DNA of 8,538 nt, from the NCBI GenBank assembly GCA_001774505.1, contig MFAF01000147.1, positions 7,380 to 15,917 on the forward strand, given 5' to 3'. A model generated the notes under the pieces. It saw only the letters and a program-made list of their open reading frames with translations. It made no database searches and was not told the origin of the DNA. The position numbers and the translations under genes were made by a program. Below are positions 5,822 to 8,538 of this stretch, piece after piece. How positions within the stretch are numbered: position 1 is the first letter of the stretch; every line of letters begins with the position of its first letter. Origin of the DNA: Candidatus Coatesbacteria bacterium RBG_13_66_14 (GTDB lineage Bacteria > RBG-13-66-14).

Positions 5822-6826
5822 ATGGACGACCGACCTCCGGTCCTGTTGACGCCGGGAGACCCCAACGGCATCGGCCCCGAGGTCCTGGTCAGGGCCTGGG
5901 GCCGCATCGCCGTGGGCCGCCGTCCGGTCGTCGTGGGTGCGCCGACGCCCATTCGCGCCGCCATCGGGCTCTGCGGTCTCGAACTCGAAATCGTCCCCGT
6001 TCTCTCGCCTGAAGAAGCCGACCCCGCCCCGACCCGCATTCCCCTCATCGAGGTCCCCGGCACCGACCTCGAACCCCGGTGGGGCGTCGTCTCCGCCGAG
6101 GCGGGACGGGCGAGCTTTTGCTGGGTCGAGCGCGCGGTGGACCTGTGCCTCGAAAAGACAAGGGGCTTTAGCCCCTTACCCCCAATTCTTGTAACCGGCC
6201 CCGTCTCCAAACAGGCCTGGGCCCTGGCGGGCGTCCCCTACGCCGGGCACACCGGCTACCTGGCCGAGCGGTGCGGCGTGTCGGGACGTGAGGCGATGGC
6301 CTTCCTCTCGCCGAAAATCAACGTCGTCCTCGCCACCACGCATATCCCCCTGGCCGAGGTCGCAAAAACGCTGACCGTGGGGCGCATCGTCCACGTGGCC
6401 CGCCTGTTCCGCGCGTTTCTGCGAAAAAGGATGGGCCGCGAGCCGCGTCTGGCGCTCTGCGGCCTCAACCCCCACGCCGGGGATTCCGGCGTCATCGGCG
6501 ACGAGGAGGGGCGAATCGTCGTCCCGGCGGCGGAGGAGCTGCGGGCCGGTGGGATAGACATCTCCGGTCCCCTGGCGGCGGACACCCTCTTTACCGGGAA
6601 AAATCTAGCCCGCTACGACGGCTTCGTCGCTCTTTATCACGACCAGGGGCTGATCCCCGTGAAACTCCTGGCGTTCAACTCCGCCGTCAACGTAACCCTG
6701 GGGTTGCCCTTCCTACGAACCAGCCCCAGCCACGGCACCGCCTTCGACATCGCGGGGAAAGCAATAGCAGATTGCACTAGTTTTGTTAACTCTATAGCTG
6801 CTTTGCGGAGGATAAATAATGTGTAG
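5822..6826 (+). CDS. pdxA: 4-hydroxythreonine-4-phosphate dehydrogenase, chimeric 3' end
   Basis: PdxA makes 3-amino-1-hydroxyacetone 1-phosphate from 4-phosphohydroxy-L-threonine with NAD, in the DXP-dependent pathway of pyridoxal phosphate synthesis; it is a cytoplasmic, metal-dependent dimer. The 334-residue product starts with TPGDPNGIGPE (10-20). It carries the three expected metal-ligand histidines: H143 in AGHTGYLAE, H218 in NPHAG and H273 in YHDQG. GLPFLRTSPSHGTAFDIAG (294-312) is the family's conserved C-terminal motif. Two oddities stand out. Between AVDLCL and LVTGPV there are about six extra residues, coinciding with an 18-bp near-palindrome (6160-6177). From about codon 313 the DNA abruptly becomes AT-rich, although the encoded tail (IADCTSFVNSIAAL) still resembles PdxA ends. 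ATG 5822 fits the family N-terminus but has only a weak, distant GGTGG. The 3' end overlaps the next gene by 8 bases. Confidence 0.95.
   Translation: MDDRPPVLLTPGDPNGIGPEVLVRAWGRIAVGRRPVVVGAPTPIRAAIGLCGLELEIVPVLSPEEADPAPTRIPLIEVPGTDLEPRWGVVSAEAGRASFCWVERAVDLCLEKTRGFSPLPPILVTGPVSKQAWALAGVPYAGHTGYLAERCGVSGREAMAFLSPKINVVLATTHIPLAEVAKTLTVGRIVHVARLFRAFLRKRMGREPRLALCGLNPHAGDSGVIGDEEGRIVVPAAEELRAGGIDISGPLAADTLFTGKNLARYDGFVALYHDQGLIPVKLLAFNSAVNVTLGLPFLRTSPSHGTAFDIAGKAIADCTSFVNSIAALRRINNV
6160..6177. repeat. 18-bp near-palindrome inserted in frame in pdxA
   Basis: AAGGGGCT (6160-6167) and AGCCCCTT (6170-6177) are perfect 8-bp inverted arms around TT. The stretch encodes part of TRGFSPLP, between AVDLCL and LVTGPV. 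Typical PdxA proteins have about six fewer residues here, equal to 18 bases. The arms resemble the CAAGGGGTTT/AAACCCCTTG pair that brackets the repeat array at 1411-1521. Confidence 0.7.
6807..6811 (+). promoter_or_regulatory. Shine-Dalgarno of the nuclease gene, inside pdxA
   Basis: GGAGG at 6807-6811 lies seven bases before ATG 6819 and within the last codons of pdxA. It fixes the nuclease start and implies translation tied to that of pdxA. Confidence 0.8.
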
Positions 6827-7340
6827 CATTAAAGATGGACTTAATTTGATTATTAAGAAATATGCCAATGCACACCGATTATTGGATGAGTATCAACGGT
6901 ATCATCCACATATAATTCCAAAGCAGGACCAAAAAATTGGAGCTATTGGCGAGTATTATTCAATGCTATTACTAAAAGATAAATTCCCGATAGCGCAGTT
7001 AACCTTTATGGGACATAACGATCCATTTGATATTAAAATGATAATTAATAGAAAGGAGTTTAAATTCCAGGTGAAAACCACAAGTGTATTTAACGATAAT
7101 CAACAATTGGGAAAGATAAATTTAACTAATCTAGATTACCTGATGGTTTTATCGTTAAATGAAGAATTAAAAATTGATATATTATATGTAGTCAGGAAAA
7201 CAAGATTAAAAAAGTTTGAAAAGAATGGAATTATACAGAATTTAATCGTTACGCGAAGAGGATTACAAAAGGGTAAGAGAAACCCTCTTATTTCCACATT
7301 AAGTAACTATGCGAAAGCAATACAGCGTATATGTAAATGA
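6819..7340 (+). CDS. Small PD-(D/E)XK-like nuclease, possibly free-standing homing endonuclease
   Basis: This 173-residue, lysine-rich protein has a likely PD-(D/E)XK nuclease core at residues 40-93. It contains a helix with E45 (GAIGEYYSMLLL), a strand pair with D71 (DPFDIKMII) and FQVKTTS with Q84 and K86. The D-x12-Q-x-K arrangement, with Gln in place of the usual Glu, is as described for the homing endonuclease I-Ssp6803I and its PD-(D/E)XK relatives. The C-terminal half is basic (TRLKKFEKNG, RRGLQKGKR), suggesting DNA binding. ATG 6819 is supported by GGAGG seven bases upstream. It overlaps pdxA by 8 bases and miaB by 4 (ATGA). Codon use is extremely AT-rich, unlike both neighbours, so it was probably acquired. 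No methyltransferase or antitoxin partner lies beside it. A restriction-like or repair nuclease is also possible; the fold is inferred from motifs only. Confidence 0.8.
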   Translation: MCSIKDGLNLIIKKYANAHRLLDEYQRYHPHIIPKQDQKIGAIGEYYSMLLLKDKFPIAQLTFMGHNDPFDIKMIINRKEFKFQVKTTSVFNDNQQLGKINLTNLDYLMVLSLNEELKIDILYVVRKTRLKKFEKNGIIQNLIVTRRGLQKGKRNPLISTLSNYAKAIQRICK

Positions 7341-8538
7341 ACCTTTTCCTCGAAAGCCAGGGTTGCCAGATGAACGAGCGGGACGCCGAGCGCCTGGCCG
7401 CCGGCCTCCTCGCCCACGGCTGGCGCCTGGTGAAAAACCCCGCCGACGCCGATTTGATCCTGGTCAACGCGTGCAGCGTGCGCGAGAAGGCGGCCACCCA
7501 CGCCCTGGGCCGCCTGCGTCAATTGTACGCCCTGACGCGTGAAAAACCGGAAATGCTCTTCGGCCTCACCGGCTGCCTGGCCCAGCACCTGGGCGACGCG
7601 GCCTGCGACCTCTTGCCGCGGCTGAATCTGTTGACCGGCCCCGGCGCCGTCGAGCGCCTCCCCCGTCTGGTGGAATCGCTGAAATCCCCGGAAAGTTACT
7701 CCAAAGACCTCGAACCGGCGGGCCCCGAGACGGAATTCGACCCCGACGCCGATCACCGCATTGACCACCCGGCCATCGGCCCCCACGCCGCCTTCGTGAC
7801 CGTGATGGAGGGCTGCGACAACCGCTGCGCCTACTGCGTGGTGCCGGACCTTCGCGGGCCGGAGGTCAGCCGGAGCCAAAAGGCCGTCCTGGCCGAGGTC
7901 GCGCACCTGGCGGCGCAGGGCTTCACCGAGGTGATCCTCCTCGGGCAGAACGTGAATTCCTACCGCTCGAAGGGCCGGCGGTTCCCCCGCCTGCTGCGCG
8001 AGGTCGCCCGGATTGAAGGAATCCAGCGCGTCCGCTTCACCACCAGCCACCCCAAGGACCTGAGCCCGGAGCTGTTGGAGGTCATGGCCGCCGAGCCGAC
8101 GGTCTGCGAGCAGCTCCACCTGCCGCTGCAGTCGGGGTCGGATAAGATTCTTGCAGCCATGGGCCGGGGCTACACGGCGGAACATTACCGCGACCTGGTC
8201 GAAGAGGCGCGGCGGCTCATACCCGGCCTGACGCTGACCACGGACGTCATCGTGGGCTTCCCCGGCGAAACGGACGAGGATTTTGGGAAAACCGCGGACC
8301 TCGTCCGGGAGACGGGATTCGATTCGGCCTTCATGTTCAAGTACTCCCCGCGTCCGGGCACCCCGGCTTACTCGCTCCCCGACGACGTGCCGCCCGAGGT
8401 CAAGCAGGCGCGGCTCGAGCGCGTCATCGGGCTGATTACGGACTCGGCCTTCGCGCGGAACCGGGGGCTGGTGGGCCGGAAGCTGGAAGTCGTCGTCGAG
8501 GGGCGGGACAAGAGGGGCGAGCCCTTCGGGCGCACCCG
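7337..8538 (+). CDS. miaB: tRNA-2-methylthio-N6-dimethylallyladenosine synthase (MiaB), 3' end beyond window
   Basis: MiaB is a cytoplasmic radical-SAM methylthiotransferase that turns i6A37 into ms2i6A37 in tRNAs reading UNN codons. The frame stays open to the window edge, giving 400 residues. The N-terminal cluster cysteines are C10 (GCQMN), C46 (NACSVRE) and C80 (LTGC). The radical-SAM CxxxCxxC is C160, C164 and C167 (MEGCDNRCAYCVVP). Further MiaB marks are LLGQNVNSYR, TTSHPKDL, HLPLQSGSDKIL, VIVGFPGET and YSPRPGTPA. These favour MiaB over MtaB or RimO. The RNA-binding TRAM domain begins near the right edge and its end is missing. Start ATG 7337 overlaps the TGA of the nuclease gene as ATGA and has no Shine-Dalgarno, so initiation probably depends on coupling. 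The first ~6 codons lie at the AT-rich boundary; from GCQMN onward composition is GC-rich. Confidence 0.95.
   Translation, partial: MNLFLESQGCQMNERDAERLAAGLLAHGWRLVKNPADADLILVNACSVREKAATHALGRLRQLYALTREKPEMLFGLTGCLAQHLGDAACDLLPRLNLLTGPGAVERLPRLVESLKSPESYSKDLEPAGPETEFDPDADHRIDHPAIGPHAAFVTVMEGCDNRCAYCVVPDLRGPEVSRSQKAVLAEVAHLAAQGFTEVILLGQNVNSYRSKGRRFPRLLREVARIEGIQRVRFTTSHPKDLSPELLEVMAAEPTVCEQLHLPLQSGSDKILAAMGRGYTAEHYRDLVEEARRLIPGLTLTTDVIVGFPGETDEDFGKTADLVRETGFDSAFMFKYSPRPGTPAYSLPDDVPPEVKQARLERVIGLITDSAFARNRGLVGRKLEVVVEGRDKRGEPFGRT

Larger units (their letters stand above)
6757..7340. other. AT-rich island of probable foreign origin
   Basis: Base composition changes abruptly within pdxA after GACATCGCGGGG and returns to GC-rich just inside miaB. 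As a sample, bases 7141-7200 hold 13 G or C out of 60, while the flanks are strongly GC-rich. The island includes the last ~22 codons of pdxA and the whole nuclease gene, and uses codons such as AAA, AAT, ATA, AGA and TTA that are rare in the neighbours. No inverted repeats, transposase, integrase or tRNA are seen at its ends. Confidence 0.8.

Noticed and set aside
4764..5849. Plus-strand frame of 361 codons spanning the FtsY-like fragment, acetyltransferase gene and pdxA start
   Set aside because: Most of it is an out-of-frame reading of the acetyltransferase gene; only its first dozen codons may belong to the degraded FtsY-like fragment.
6757..7340. Group I or II intron carrying a homing endonuclease
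   Set aside because: pdxA and miaB are not interrupted in mid-sequence, the nuclease gene fills almost the whole island leaving no room for a ribozyme core, and both flanking frames end and start normally.
6819..7340. Type II restriction-modification system
   Set aside because: No methyltransferase gene is adjacent; both neighbours are recognised housekeeping genes.
7307..8185. Minus-strand frame of 292 codons opposite miaB
   Set aside because: miaB is clearly coded on the plus strand with all cysteines in place; the antisense frame has no domain signal.

Overview
The window is about 8.5 kb of very GC-rich bacterial DNA with every recognised gene on the + strand and short gaps between genes. 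The exception is one sharply AT-rich island of about 0.6 kb near 6757-7340. Core bacterial genes (dinG, pilT, pdxA, miaB) and a predicted lipoprotein point to a diderm-type bacterium with type IV pili. The intergenic repeat family and the divergent proteins would fit a poorly sampled, probably uncultured lineage, but I cannot assign a phylum from sequence alone.

Layout. 1-309 is the C-terminal end of a gene with a possible TonB/AgmX-like domain, closed by a strong intrinsic terminator. 310-686 is non-coding and holds an 81-nt inverted-repeat element and a cluster of short direct repeats. A small lipoprotein gene (687-1364) follows, possibly on a leaderless transcript. Its stop codon lies inside another copy of the repeat, and three tandem copies run into the start of dinG (1500-3539). 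A sigma70-like promoter overlapping the dinG stop drives pilT (3615-4688). Between pilT and a GNAT acetyltransferase (4960-5727) lies a broken fragment resembling the C-terminus of an FtsY-type SRP GTPase. pdxA (5822-6826), a small PD-(D/E)XK-like nuclease gene (6819-7340) and miaB (7337 to the window end) overlap head to tail.

The most interesting region is 6757-7340. The last ~22 codons of pdxA, the whole nuclease gene and the junction with miaB have a very different base composition. pdxA therefore looks chimeric, with a conserved GC-rich body and an AT-rich but still PdxA-like tail. The nuclease is packed between two conserved genes with an 8-bp overlap on one side and a 4-bp ATGA overlap on the other. 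Its E...D...QxK residues resemble the PD-(D/E)XK group that includes the homing endonuclease I-Ssp6803I. A free-standing homing or restriction-type nuclease that arrived with a pdxA 3' end is a reasonable hypothesis, but it is inference.

The second theme is small repeats that touch coding sequence. A ~30-bp repeat supplies the lipoprotein stop codon and the first possible dinG start codon, and shows one compensatory base change in a mini inverted repeat. An 18-bp near-palindrome sits in frame inside pdxA where the family is normally about six residues shorter. The genes do not form one pathway: they cover DNA repair, pilus retraction, vitamin B6 synthesis and tRNA modification.
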